In this document: piece after piece, positions 8,270 through 16,868 of the stretch
Numbering within the stretch: the first letter of the stretch is position 1
How the letters are laid out: each line of letters starts with the position of its first letter
Assembly (NCBI RefSeq): GCF_014647875.1
Contig: NZ_BMQA01000007.1
Location: forward strand, 124,001 to 188,000
Length of the DNA stretch: 64,000 nucleotides
DNA from: Streptomyces brasiliensis
GTDB lineage: Bacteria; Actinomycetota; Actinomycetes; Streptomycetales; Streptomycetaceae
Direction of reading: 5' to 3'
Made by a program: the position numbers and the translations under genes
Notes under the pieces: generated by a model
Told to the model about the DNA's origin: nothing
Databases searched by the model: none
What the model saw: the letters and a program-made list of their open reading frames with translations, nothing else

Positions 8270-9778
8270 TCAGAGCGAACCGTCCGTGGAGGACGGCGCT
8301 CCGCGGCTTCCCCATGCGACTGCGGGCCCCTCGAAGTGGGCGGCATGGCGCCGCGGACGGGCCGCAGCGCCGAACACGAAGACGTCCTCGGCCCCGTCCA
8401 GCACACCGCCCGCCGGATCGTCGTCGCCGGCCCGGCGCACCACGTCCCGTTCGGGCATGAAGATGTCGCGGACGACCACGGCGCACAGGTAGAGCGTGCC
8501 CAGCAGATGCACGGCGATCGCCCAGTGATAGCCGTGGGTGGGCAGGCCCTTGTGGGCGTCTCCGCTGGTCGTGTACGCGAGGTACATCCAGATCCCCAGG
8601 AAGTACGCCACCTCGCACGCCTGCCAGATCAGGAAGTCCCGCCACTTGGGCCGGGCCAGGACGGCCAGTGGCACGAGCCACAGGACGTACTGCGGCGAGT
8701 AGACCTTGTTGGTCAGGATGAAGGCCGCCACGATCAGGAAGGCGAGCTGGGCGAAGCGCGGACGGCGCGGGGCCGTGAAGGTGAGCGCCGCGATACCGCC
8801 GCTGCACAGCACCATCAGCAGCATGGCGAGCAGGTTGACCGTGTCGGTCGTGGGCGGCTTGCTGGTGTTCTGGGCCCAGATCAGCCAGAAGGAACCGAAG
8901 TCCACGCCCCGTTCCTGGCTGAACGTGTAGAACTTCGACCAGCCGTCGAAGGCGAAGAGCATCACCGGCAGGTTCACCACGAGCCAGGCGACCGCGGTAC
9001 CGCCCAGGGCCTTGCCGAAGTCCCGCCACTTGCCCGCACGCCAGCACAGGACGAGCAGGGGGCCGAGCAGCAGCACGGGATAGAGCTTGGCAGCCGTGGC
9101 CAGCCCCAGGAGGACACCGAAGGCGAGGGATCGGCCCCGGGACCACATCAGCATCGCTGCGGCCGTCAGAGCGACCGCCAGCAGGTCCCAGTTGATGGTG
9201 GCGGTCAGCGCGAAGGCGGGCGCCAGGGCGACCAGCAGGCCGTCCCAGGGACGTCGCTTCTGCGTGCGCGAGACACAGACGGCGATGACCGCGGCGCACA
9301 CCATCAGCATCCCGGCGTTCACGAACCAGTACCACTGCTCCTGGTGCTGGATGCTGCCGCTGCCGGGGGTGAGCCACGCGGCGACCTCCATGAACACGCC
9401 GGTCAGCACCGGGTATTCGAGGTAGTCCATGTCGCCCGGGAGCTTGTCGAAGTACGGCACGAGCCCGTCGGCGAAGCCGCGCCCCTGGTAGAGGTGCGGG
9501 ATGTCCGAATAGCAAGCGTGCGTGTACTGGGAACTCGCGCCGAAGAACCAGGCGCCGTCGTAGCACGGAGCCTTCTGGACCAGGCCGAGGGCGAACATGC
9601 CGATCGCGACGAGCGCCACCACCCGCACGGGCGTCCACCAGGACGTCCCGAGCAGGGCGCGCCGCCCGATGGGGCCTCCGATCAGCTCGCTGCCGGCCGC
9701 GGCGACCTCGTCCTCCCTGGTCGGCCGCACCGGCTCCGGCTCGTGCGCGCTCGCGGGCGTCGTTTCTGCACTGGGCAT
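8270..9778 (-). CDS. GT87/DUF2029-type membrane glycosyltransferase
   Basis: A polytopic membrane protein of 502 residues resembling actinobacterial polyprenol-phosphate-mannose-dependent alpha-mannosyltransferases (GT87). Visible features: one helix near residue 50 (VVALVAIGMFALGLV), an extracytoplasmic loop containing FDKLPGDMDYLEYPVLTG (the D/E-rich catalytic loop typical of GT-C enzymes), about ten more hydrophobic segments, and a charged C-terminus. Start at 9778 (MPSAETTPAS) is preferred because AGGA lies upstream; the frame is open to 9805. It lies downstream of the PBP gene on the same strand, but a strong hairpin separates them. The substrate is unknown. Confidence 0.82.
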   Translation of the reverse strand: MPSAETTPASAHEPEPVRPTREDEVAAAGSELIGGPIGRRALLGTSWWTPVRVVALVAIGMFALGLVQKAPCYDGAWFFGASSQYTHACYSDIPHLYQGRGFADGLVPYFDKLPGDMDYLEYPVLTGVFMEVAAWLTPGSGSIQHQEQWYWFVNAGMLMVCAAVIAVCVSRTQKRRPWDGLLVALAPAFALTATINWDLLAVALTAAAMLMWSRGRSLAFGVLLGLATAAKLYPVLLLGPLLVLCWRAGKWRDFGKALGGTAVAWLVVNLPVMLFAFDGWSKFYTFSQERGVDFGSFWLIWAQNTSKPPTTDTVNLLAMLLMVLCSGGIAALTFTAPRRPRFAQLAFLIVAAFILTNKVYSPQYVLWLVPLAVLARPKWRDFLIWQACEVAYFLGIWMYLAYTTSGDAHKGLPTHGYHWAIAVHLLGTLYLCAVVVRDIFMPERDVVRRAGDDDPAGGVLDGAEDVFVFGAAARPRRHAAHFEGPAVAWGSRGAPSSTDGSL

Positions 9779-9817
9779 GGACCACATCCTGCCGTACCCG
9801 CCCATGGATACGCCGAG

Positions 9818-9846
9818 GGCCGCCGCACCTCACAGGTGCGGCGGCC
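9818..9846 (-). terminator. Terminator downstream of the class A PBP gene
   Basis: Perfect 13-bp GC-rich inverted repeat (9818-9830 and 9834-9846) with a 3-base loop, between the PBP stop and the glycosyltransferase start. A parS site abuts it. Confidence 0.75.
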
Positions 9847-9849
9847 CAT

Positions 9850-9863
9850 GTTTCACGTGAAAC
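9850..9863. promoter_or_regulatory. parS: parS site 2
   Basis: GTTTCACGTGAAAC with flanking T and A gives the full 16-bp palindrome. Intergenic, immediately beside a hairpin terminator. Confidence 0.93.
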
Positions 9864-9905
9864 ACCCGTGGCGGCCGAAATGACCGCCAACCGGCACTTC
9901 CCGGC

Positions 9906-12578
9906 TCAGCCGGTGTTTCCGCCGAAGAGGCCTCCGTTGCCGTTGCCCCTGCTATTGCCGGGCGACGAGCTGTCGGTGGGCGTCGGCGACTCCGTCACTC
10001 CTCCAGTCGTACCGCCGTTGCCGCCACCGTTGCCGTTGCCGCCGTTGCCACCGTTGCCGCAGCCCCAGAAGCCACAGGTGTTGCTGGCTGTGGGCGACGG
10101 GAAACCTGGCCTGTCCGTCGGCGACGGGCTCACCGACGGACTCGCCGACGGACTCTCTGTGGCCGAGGGAGTGGGCGTCGGGCTCGGCTCGGCGTTGATG
10201 ACCTTGCCGATGGGCTCCGGGGTCGGGAACTTCTCCGGCTGCTCGCCCTGCAACGCCTCCGCCATGTAGTCGTGCCAGATCTGCGCCGGGAACGAGGCGC
10301 CGTGGATCTTCTCCTGACCACCTGTCCCGTACATCTCCAGGAACTTGCGGTTCTTGTTGCTCGCGTTGTCGTCCAGGCGGAACATGCTGATCGAGGTGGA
10401 CAGCTGCGGGGTGTAGCCGACGAACCAGGCCGACTTGTTGCCGTCGGTGGTACCGGTCTTGCCCGCCACGTCGCGACCGGGCAGCTGCGCAGCCGTACCC
10501 GTGCCCTTGTCAACCACGGTCTTGAGGACATCGGTGACGTTGTCGGCGACCTTCGGCTCGAAGGCGTCCTTGGGTTGTGCCTTGTGGGTGTAGACCACCC
10601 CGTCCTTGTCCCTGACCTCCGTGACCGAGAACGGGTCGTTCTGCGTTCCACTGGACGCGAAGGTGGCATACGCACCGGCCATGCGGATGGCGCTGGGGTC
10701 GGACGTACCGATGGAGAACGACGGGAACGCGGAACTGGCCAGGCTGCCCTCCAGGACTCCTGCGTCCAGAGCTGCCTGCTTGACCTTGTCCAGACCTACG
10801 TCCATGCCCAGCTGGACGTAGGCGGAGTTCACCGATTGCCGCATCGCCTCACGAAGGTCGATCTTATAGCTGGGCGGGTTGATCGACTCGTTGCCGTCGT
10901 TGGTCTGAAGCCACTCCTTGCCGTCCTTGTCCGTCCAGACCGAGCCGTCGTAGTTCTTGATCTTGAGCTTGTTCTTGCCGCTGTAAAGGCTCTTCGGGGA
11001 CGCCACGGTGCGTTCGTCCTGTGCCTGCGACTCGAGGCCGTCGGGGTTCCGTACGCCCCACTTCATCGCCGCCGCCAGCACGAACGGCTTGAACGTCGAA
11101 CCCACCTGGGCACCGGTCGCGTCGGCGTTGTCGGTGAAGTGCTTGGTGGCGTTCTCACCGCCGTAGATGGCCTTGATGGCGCCCGTGGCCGGATCCACGG
11201 AAGCACCGCCGAACTGCACGTGAGTGTCGGTCTCGGGGCGGAGCTTGGGCTTGATGTTCTGTTTCTGGACCTTCTTGACGGCTGCCTCGAGCGCTTTGAC
11301 CTTCTTCTTGTCGAAGGTCGTCCTGATCGTGTAGCCGCCCTGCTGCAGCTTGTCCGCGGTGATGTCGGTGTTGTTGACGATGTACGACTTGGCGAGGTCG
11401 ACGAGATAGCCGATCTGCCCGCCCAGCTGGCTGTTCGACCGCGGACTCTGGACCTTCGGAAGCGTCGTGTACTTGGCCCGCACCGAGGCGTCCAGGTGGC
11501 CGTACTGGACCATCTTGTTCAGCGTGTCCTGCATCTGCGCCAGGGCCCGCTTCCGGTTGGCCTCGGGGGTGGCCGCCTGGTCGAGCGACCTCGCGCCCGC
11601 GGGGTCGTAATACGTGGCGCCCTTGAGCAGCGCCGACAGGAAGGCGCACTCACCCGGGTTCAGGTCCTTGGCTTCCTTGTTGAAGTACGCCCGCGCGGCC
11701 GCCTGGATGCCGTAGGCACCACGGCCGAAGTACGCCGAGTTCAGGTAACCGGCCATGATCTGGTCCTTGGGGACCGTGGCGCCGACCTTGACGGCGACGA
11801 AGATCTCCTTGAACTTTCGGGAGATCGTCTGCGACTGGTCGTCCAGCATCGCGTTCTTGACGTACTGCTGGGTGATGGTGGAGCCACCCTGCGTCTGGCC
11901 GCCCCTGGCCATGTTGAAGAAGGCACGCGCGATGCCGTTCGGGTCGATACCGCTGTCGGTCTCGAAGGTCTTGTTCTCCTGGGAGATCACGGCGTACCGC
12001 ATCTCCTTGGGGATCATCGAGTAGTTGATGATCTGGCGATTGGTCTCACCGCCGGTGGCGACCATGACCGAACCGTCGGACCACTCGAAGACGTTGTTCT
12101 GCGCCGTGGCGGTCTTCGCGATGTCCGGCACGCTCACCATCGCGTACCCGATGCCGGCCACGGCCACCAGGCTCCCGATCAAGCCGATGAACGTGCCGGT
12201 GACGACCTTCCAGGAGGGCACCCAGCGGCGCCATCCGTACCTCCCCGCGCGGGGATAGTCGATGAAACGCTTCCTTGCGGGCGGGGCGGCACGGCCCCTG
12301 CCGCGGCCGGGGCCGGCCGGGTCGGGCGCTCTGCGGCGGCCGCCTCCGCCTCTCTGCGCCGCCCGGCGGGCCTCGGCGCGGCTGCCGTAGGGGCGCTCCT
12401 CACCTCCCGAGCCAGGGGAGTCCGACCCATAGGAATGTGCCCCATAGGAGTCGGAAGGAGACCCGGTGGCGCCTCGCGGTGCCGCTCGGCGGCCGGTGGA
12501 CGAACCGGGCTGGCCGCGTCGGGCCGCGGCACGTCCGCCTCCCTGCGGCTGCGGCGGTTTGCGACGGTGCTCGCTCAT
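9906..12578 (-). CDS. Class A penicillin-binding protein (transglycosylase/transpeptidase)
   Basis: Bifunctional peptidoglycan synthase of 890 residues, membrane anchored. Order: basic Gly/Pro-rich cytoplasmic tail (about 130 residues), one transmembrane helix (VVTGTFIGLIGSLVAVAGIGYAMV), GT51 domain with QENKTFETDSGIDPNG and GGSTITQQYVKN, then the transpeptidase with SxxK (GSTFKPF), SxN (SVNSAY) and KTG (AGKTGTTDG). The usual GT51 EDxxFxxHxG reads ENxxFxxDxG here, a conservative variant. The C-terminus is a low-complexity Pro/Ser/Thr then Gly/Asn tail. Start 12578 (MSEHRRKPP) is preceded by GAGGAG; the frame is open to 12674. Confidence 0.95.
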   Translation of the reverse strand: MSEHRRKPPQPQGGGRAAARRGQPGSSTGRRAAPRGATGSPSDSYGAHSYGSDSPGSGGEERPYGSRAEARRAAQRGGGGRRRAPDPAGPGRGRGRAAPPARKRFIDYPRAGRYGWRRWVPSWKVVTGTFIGLIGSLVAVAGIGYAMVSVPDIAKTATAQNNVFEWSDGSVMVATGGETNRQIINYSMIPKEMRYAVISQENKTFETDSGIDPNGIARAFFNMARGGQTQGGSTITQQYVKNAMLDDQSQTISRKFKEIFVAVKVGATVPKDQIMAGYLNSAYFGRGAYGIQAAARAYFNKEAKDLNPGECAFLSALLKGATYYDPAGARSLDQAATPEANRKRALAQMQDTLNKMVQYGHLDASVRAKYTTLPKVQSPRSNSQLGGQIGYLVDLAKSYIVNNTDITADKLQQGGYTIRTTFDKKKVKALEAAVKKVQKQNIKPKLRPETDTHVQFGGASVDPATGAIKAIYGGENATKHFTDNADATGAQVGSTFKPFVLAAAMKWGVRNPDGLESQAQDERTVASPKSLYSGKNKLKIKNYDGSVWTDKDGKEWLQTNDGNESINPPSYKIDLREAMRQSVNSAYVQLGMDVGLDKVKQAALDAGVLEGSLASSAFPSFSIGTSDPSAIRMAGAYATFASSGTQNDPFSVTEVRDKDGVVYTHKAQPKDAFEPKVADNVTDVLKTVVDKGTGTAAQLPGRDVAGKTGTTDGNKSAWFVGYTPQLSTSISMFRLDDNASNKNRKFLEMYGTGGQEKIHGASFPAQIWHDYMAEALQGEQPEKFPTPEPIGKVINAEPSPTPTPSATESPSASPSVSPSPTDRPGFPSPTASNTCGFWGCGNGGNGGNGNGGGNGGTTGGVTESPTPTDSSSPGNSRGNGNGGLFGGNTG

Positions 12579-12880
12579 CGAACGACTACTCCTCGGGCAG
12601 GCGCACCCGTGCGCGCCTGGAAACGGCGGCTGGTTTCCGGTCCCCCCGAAGTACGGATGTGGTCGGTTCGGCATTCACCCGTACTGCACCAAGGACGAGG
12701 ACGTTCCCTGGCGTCACTTGGTTCCCGGCAGTTGGCATGCCGCACAGACTACGCACCGTCAAAACCTGTCTAATCCTGAAGTTCGTCCTAAAGCAGGCAA
12801 CTTGCCTCCTGCGAATCGGTGATGTGATCCCGTTCACCGTCCTCCCTCTTGTCCCACGCGGAAGGCCGTTCTATCGTCAA

Positions 12881-12901
12881 GATGTATCGAGCCGATACAT
12901 C
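12881..12901. promoter_or_regulatory. Likely PadR operator in front of the PadR gene
   Basis: GATGTATCG-AGC-CGATACATC is a perfect 9-bp inverted repeat 41 bases before the PadR-family start codon. PadR-type regulators bind ATGT-ACAT palindromes (family knowledge), so autoregulation is likely. The same 364-bp gap also holds the PBP promoter in the other direction. Confidence 0.65.
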
Positions 12902-12942
12902 AGCGTGAGATAAGCAAGTGACAGGGGCGAGAGGAGGCGACG

Positions 12943-13626
12943 ATGAGCCGGCGTTCCGGCATCCTCGAGTTCGCCGTACTCGGCCTGCTCCGCGAATCTC
13001 CGATGCACGGCTATGAACTGCGCAAACGACTTAATACGTCACTGGGTGTCTTCCGGGCATTCAGCTACGGGACGCTCTACCCCTGCCTCAAGACGCTGGT
13101 CACCAACGGCTGGTTGATCGAGGAACCGGGGAACACCCACGAGGACGCCCTCGCCGCACCACTCGCGGGGCGCCGCGCCAAAATCGTCTATCGGTTGACG
13201 GCGGAAGGTAAGGAGCACTTCGAGGAACTGCTCTCGCAGACGGGCCCGGACGCGTACGAGGACGAGCACTTCGCCGCCCGGTTCGCCTTCTTCGGGCAGA
13301 CGTCGCGCGATGTGCGCATGCGCGTCCTCGAGGGCCGCCGCAGCCGGCTGGAGGAGCGCCTGGAGAAGATGCGCGCCTCGCTGGCACGCACCCGGGAGCG
13401 CCTCGACGACTACACGCTTGAGCTCCAGCGCCACGGGATGGAGTCCGTGGAGCGCGAAGTGCGCTGGCTGAACGAGCTCATCGAGAGCGAGCGGGCCGGC
13501 CGGGACCTTCAGGGTTCCGCGTCCGGGGGGTCCGCTCAGCAGGACACCACATCTGGAGCGACGGGCGGCCTGCCCCGTCCCGGGGACGACCCCGGGACGG
13601 ATACGCCCGGCGACACCGCCACGTGA
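12943..13626 (+). CDS. PadR-family transcriptional regulator
   Basis: 227 residues. The N-terminal winged helix ([28 protein letters not shown], residues 3-30) is the PadR signature, with [19 protein letters not shown] as the recognition part. The C-terminal half is a charged helical region ([23 protein letters not shown]) forming the dimerisation helix, followed by a disordered tail. GAGGAGG precedes the ATG. It lies 43 bases upstream of ino1, so it may be co-transcribed with it and regulate it; this pairing is inferred from position only. Confidence 0.93.
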   Translation: MSRRSGILEFAVLGLLRESPMHGYELRKRLNTSLGVFRAFSYGTLYPCLKTLVTNGWLIEEPGNTHEDALAAPLAGRRAKIVYRLTAEGKEHFEELLSQTGPDAYEDEHFAARFAFFGQTSRDVRMRVLEGRRSRLEERLEKMRASLARTRERLDDYTLELQRHGMESVEREVRWLNELIESERAGRDLQGSASGGSAQQDTTSGATGGLPRPGDDPGTDTPGDTAT

Positions 13627-13669
13627 AGCCCACTCAGGGCCTCACTCGTACACACAGGGAGCAACCGGA

Positions 13670-14752
13670 ATGGGTTCGGTTCGCGTAGCCATCGTCGGCG
13701 TGGGCAACTGCGCCGCCTCGCTGGTGCAGGGAGTCGAGTACTACAAGGACGCCGATCCGGCGTCCAAGGTCCCCGGCCTGATGCACGTGCAGTTCGGCGA
13801 CTACCACGTGGGTGACGTGGAGTTCGTCGCTGCCTTCGACGTCGACGCGAAGAAGGTCGGCCTCGACCTCGCGGACGCCATCGGCGCCTCCGAGAACAAC
13901 ACCATCAAGATCGCCGACGTGCCGAACACCGGCGTCACGGTCCAGCGTGGCCACACCCTCGACGGCCTCGGCAAGTACTACCGCCAGACCATCGAGGAGT
14001 CCGAGGCCGAGCCGGTCGACGTCGTCCAGATCCTCAAGGACAAGCAGGTCGACGTCCTGGTCTGCTACCTGCCCGTCGGCTCCGAGGACGCGGCGAAGTT
14101 CTACGCCCAGTGCGCCATCGACGCCAAGGTCGCCTTCGTCAACGCCCTCCCGGTCTTCATCGCCGGCACCAAGGAGTGGGCGGACAAGTTCACCGAGGCG
14201 GGCGTCCCGATCGTCGGCGACGACATCAAGTCCCAGGTCGGCGCCACTATCACGCACCGCGTCATGGCGAAGCTGTTCGAGGACCGGGGCGTCATCCTGG
14301 ACCGCACGATGCAGCTGAACGTCGGCGGCAACATGGACTTCAAGAACATGCTCGAGCGCGAGCGCCTGGAGTCCAAGAAGATCTCCAAGACGCAGGCCGT
14401 CACCTCCCAGATCCCCGACCGGGACCTCGGCGAGAAGAACGTCCACATCGGCCCGTCCGACTACGTGCAGTGGCTCGACGACCGCAAGTGGGCCTACGTC
14501 CGTCTCGAGGGCCGTGCCTTCGGCGACGTCCCGCTGAACCTGGAGTACAAGCTCGAGGTCTGGGACTCCCCGAACTCCGCGGGCGTCATCATCGACGCCC
14601 TGCGCGCCGCGAAGATCGCCAAGGACCGCGGCGTCGGCGGCCCGATCCTCTCCGCCTCCTCGTACTTCATGAAGTCCCCGCCGGTCCAGTACTTCGACGA
14701 CGAGGCCCGCGAGAACGTCGAGAAGTTCATCCGCGGCGACGTCGAGCGCTAA
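13670..14752 (+). CDS. ino1: Inositol-1-phosphate synthase (actinobacterial type)
   Basis: Converts glucose-6-phosphate to 1L-myo-inositol-1-phosphate using NAD+, the first step to phosphatidylinositol and mycothiol. The 360-residue length matches the short actinobacterial/archaeal form. Features: [18 protein letters not shown] nucleotide-binding start, the [17 protein letters not shown] strand, and the active-site region [16 protein letters not shown] with the conserved DDIKSQ and TITHR residues. A strong hairpin terminator follows. Confidence 0.96.
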   Translation: MGSVRVAIVGVGNCAASLVQGVEYYKDADPASKVPGLMHVQFGDYHVGDVEFVAAFDVDAKKVGLDLADAIGASENNTIKIADVPNTGVTVQRGHTLDGLGKYYRQTIEESEAEPVDVVQILKDKQVDVLVCYLPVGSEDAAKFYAQCAIDAKVAFVNALPVFIAGTKEWADKFTEAGVPIVGDDIKSQVGATITHRVMAKLFEDRGVILDRTMQLNVGGNMDFKNMLERERLESKKISKTQAVTSQIPDRDLGEKNVHIGPSDYVQWLDDRKWAYVRLEGRAFGDVPLNLEYKLEVWDSPNSAGVIIDALRAAKIAKDRGVGGPILSASSYFMKSPPVQYFDDEARENVEKFIRGDVER

Positions 14753-14787
14753 GGCGACCGCTCGCAGAGAACGCTCCTGCCAGGGCT

Positions 14788-14824
14788 GAGAGGGTCCTCG
14801 GGTCCATGACCCGGGGACCCTCTC
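14788..14824 (+). terminator. Terminator after ino1
   Basis: Inverted repeat with 10-bp outer arms (14788-14797 and 14815-14824) extended by an inner TCGGG/CCCGG pairing. Its position argues against an MFS start at the ATG at 14806 and supports the one at 14845. Confidence 0.8.
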
Positions 14825-14844
14825 CGTATGTGAGGCTGTGCCCC

Positions 14845-16122
14845 ATGCCCGTCGTCCGCGACCTGCGCGTCCTGCTCCGCTTCCGGGACTTCCGCCGCCT
14901 GCTCGCCGTACGCCTGCTCTCCCAGGGAGCCGACGGCGTCTACCAGGTCGCCCTCGCCACATACGTCGTCTTCTCCCCGGAGAAACAGACCTCGGCCGCC
15001 GCGATCGCCTCCGCGATGGCGGTCCTGCTGCTCCCGTACTCGCTCGTCGGCCCCTTCGCGGGCGTCCTGCTCGACCGCTGGCGGCGCCGTCAGGTCTTCG
15101 TGTACGGCAATCTGCTGCGCGCCGTGCTCGCGTCGGCCACCGCCGTCCTGATGGTCGGCCAAGCCCCCGACTGGCTGTTCTACGTCTCCGCACTGTGCGT
15201 CACCGCAGTCAACCGCTTCGTCCTCGCCGGACTGTCCGCCGCCCTGCCGCGCGTCGTCGACAGCGAGCGACTGGTGATGGCCAACTCCCTCTCCCCGACC
15301 GCCGGCACCCTCGCCGCGACCGCGGGGGGCGGTCTCGCCTTCGTCGTACGGCTGCTGGTGTCGGACTCCGACGCCGCGGTGGTCCTGCTGGGCGCCGCGC
15401 TCTATATGTGCGCCGCGCTGGCGTCATTGCGTATGGCTCCCGCACTGCTCGGCCCCGACCTGGCGCCGGTGCGGCCGCGGCTGGCGGCGACGCTCGCCGG
15501 CACGGCACGGGACCTGCTCGCGGGCGTACGGCACCTCGCCGCGCCACCGCGCCGGGAAGCCGCGTGGGCGCTGGCCTCTATGACGCTGATGCGCTTCTGC
15601 TACGGCGCCCTGCTGGTCCTCCTGCTGATGCTGTGCCGGTACGCCCTCTCCTCGACCCCGGACGAGGGGCTCCGTCTCCTGGGACTGGCCCTGGGCGTGT
15701 CCGGCGCCGGCTTCTTCGCGGCGGCCGTGGTGACGCCCTGGGCGGCGGGACGGCTCGGTCCCGGCTGCTGGATCGCTGTGTGCGCGGCCGCCGCCGCGGT
15801 GCTGGAGCCCGCGCTGGGTCTCCCCTTCGCCACCGTTCCCATGCTCGTCGCGGCGTTCGTCCTCGGACTGATCACCCAGGGCGCAAAGATCGCCACGGAC
15901 ACGATCGTCCAGTCGTCCGTCGACGACAGCTACCGGGGCCGGATCTTCTCCGTGTACGACGTCCTGTTCAACATGGCGTTCGTGGGCGCCGCGGGAGTGG
16001 CCGCGCTCATGCTTCCACCGGACGGCCGCTCGACGGTCCTGGTGGTCACGGTCGCCGTTGTCTACGGGGTGGTTGCGGCAACTATGGCCCGCTTTGAACG
16101 GCGGAGAGTGTCACAGCAATGA
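14845..16122 (+). CDS. Major facilitator superfamily transporter
   Basis: 425 residues with about 12 hydrophobic segments. It opens with LRVLLRFRDFRRLLAVRLLSQGADGVYQVAL, typical of the MFS_3/EntS-like group, and has the inter-helix motif LLDRWRRRQVFVYGNLLRA. The substrate cannot be told. Start 14845 (MPVVRDLR) is chosen since an in-frame ATG at 14806 lies inside the ino1 terminator hairpin; no strong ribosome binding site is seen. Confidence 0.87.
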   Translation: MPVVRDLRVLLRFRDFRRLLAVRLLSQGADGVYQVALATYVVFSPEKQTSAAAIASAMAVLLLPYSLVGPFAGVLLDRWRRRQVFVYGNLLRAVLASATAVLMVGQAPDWLFYVSALCVTAVNRFVLAGLSAALPRVVDSERLVMANSLSPTAGTLAATAGGGLAFVVRLLVSDSDAAVVLLGAALYMCAALASLRMAPALLGPDLAPVRPRLAATLAGTARDLLAGVRHLAAPPRREAAWALASMTLMRFCYGALLVLLLMLCRYALSSTPDEGLRLLGLALGVSGAGFFAAAVVTPWAAGRLGPGCWIAVCAAAAAVLEPALGLPFATVPMLVAAFVLGLITQGAKIATDTIVQSSVDDSYRGRIFSVYDVLFNMAFVGAAGVAALMLPPDGRSTVLVVTVAVVYGVVAATMARFERRRVSQQ

Positions 16123-16221
16123 CACAGCGTCCTTCCTGGCCGCGGGCGTGTCAGCGGGAGCCGCTAACTTACGTGGGTCTTATGTAGCGCGGTGCCCATC
16201 CATATTCCGTCGTGCGCACCC

Positions 16222-16746
16222 ATGTTCCAGGGGGACTCCACAGTATCTACTCCGCCGCCGCCCCAAGGGCCGAACCCGTACGCCCAGACACCGCCTCCGC
16301 CGGCGGGGCAGCAGCCCTACGGACAGCCGGGGGTTCCCCCACAGCAGCCGTACGCACCGTTCCCGAACCAGGGTGCGGGCGCCCCCGTTCCGCCGCCGGC
16401 GGCGCCACCCAAGCGGAGCAAGAAGGCGGTCCGCATCATCGGCGCGATCGTCGTCTTCATCGTGATCGCCGCCGTGAAGTTCGGCATCGGCTTCGGCATA
16501 GGCCTTCTGGACAAGGAAGACGCGGAGACCACCTCTGCGGGCGCCTCCATGCACAACAACGGGACGGAATCGAGTCCGGACCTCAAGGAGGTCGACTGCA
16601 CCTCCAGCGACGCCCAGTACAAGGTTGTCCAGAAGTTCGACGACTCCACCGACACCTCCAAGTGCGAGAGCGTCACAGAGTCGACCATCGCCTACGTCCA
16701 GTACCGCACGGGCCACAAGGTCGTGCTCTGCCTGAAGGGCGTGTAG
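16222..16746 (+). CDS. LppU/SCO3897-like membrane-anchored protein
   Basis: About 174 residues: a Pro/Gln-rich cytoplasmic segment (NPYAQTPPPPAGQQPYGQPG), one transmembrane helix (VRIIGAIVVFIVIAAVKFGIG, about residues 75-100), and a small extracytoplasmic domain with four cysteines. It fits the family I remember as LppU/SCO3897, of unknown function. The start is uncertain: ATG 16222 lacks a ribosome binding site, GTG 16192 is possible, and a good GGGGGA site points to a GTA codon at 16243 (see findings). The stop is followed by two parS palindromes. Confidence 0.78.
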   Translation: MFQGDSTVSTPPPPQGPNPYAQTPPPPAGQQPYGQPGVPPQQPYAPFPNQGAGAPVPPPAAPPKRSKKAVRIIGAIVVFIVIAAVKFGIGFGIGLLDKEDAETTSAGASMHNNGTESSPDLKEVDCTSSDAQYKVVQKFDDSTDTSKCESVTESTIAYVQYRTGHKVVLCLKGV

Positions 16747-16770
16747 CGACCCCCACGTTCAAGCAGAGCC

Positions 16771-16806
16771 GGAGGGGCGATGTTTCACGTGAAACATCGC
16801 CCCTCC
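16771..16806. terminator. parS: 36-bp perfect palindrome with parS at its centre (parS 3)
   Basis: Positions 16771-16788 and 16789-16806 are perfect reverse complements. The centre (16782-16795) is GTTTCACGTGAAAC. The GC-rich outer arms (GGAGGGGC...GCCCCTCC) are typical of a terminator stem. It lies between convergent genes, so the element probably serves as both ParB site and terminator. Confidence 0.9.
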
Positions 16807-16815
16807 GCACGTGCG

Positions 16816-16851
16816 AACGGGGTCATGTTTCACGTGAAACATGACCCCGTT
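16816..16851. terminator. parS: Second 36-bp perfect palindrome with parS at its centre (parS 4)
   Basis: Positions 16816-16833 and 16834-16851 are perfect reverse complements, centred on GTTTCACGTGAAAC at 16827-16840. Its outer arms (AACGGGGTCAT...) differ from the first palindrome, so it is not a simple duplication. The centre-to-centre distance is 45 bp. A T-rich run follows. Confidence 0.9.
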
Positions 16852-16868
16852 TTCGCGGCCTGTCACCC

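Noticed and set aside
7044..9890. 948-codon minus-strand frame across the racemase-like and glycosyltransferase genes
   Set aside because: It overlaps two recognised genes in other frames and has no recognisable domain; low-complexity Arg/Ala/Gly composition.
14806..14844. Earlier ATG for the MFS transporter
   Set aside because: It lies within the loop of the ino1 terminator and has no ribosome binding site.
13634..15193. 519-codon minus-strand frame opposite ino1 and the MFS gene
   Set aside because: Antisense shadow of clearly identified genes; composition is Val/Leu/Asp/Gly-biased.
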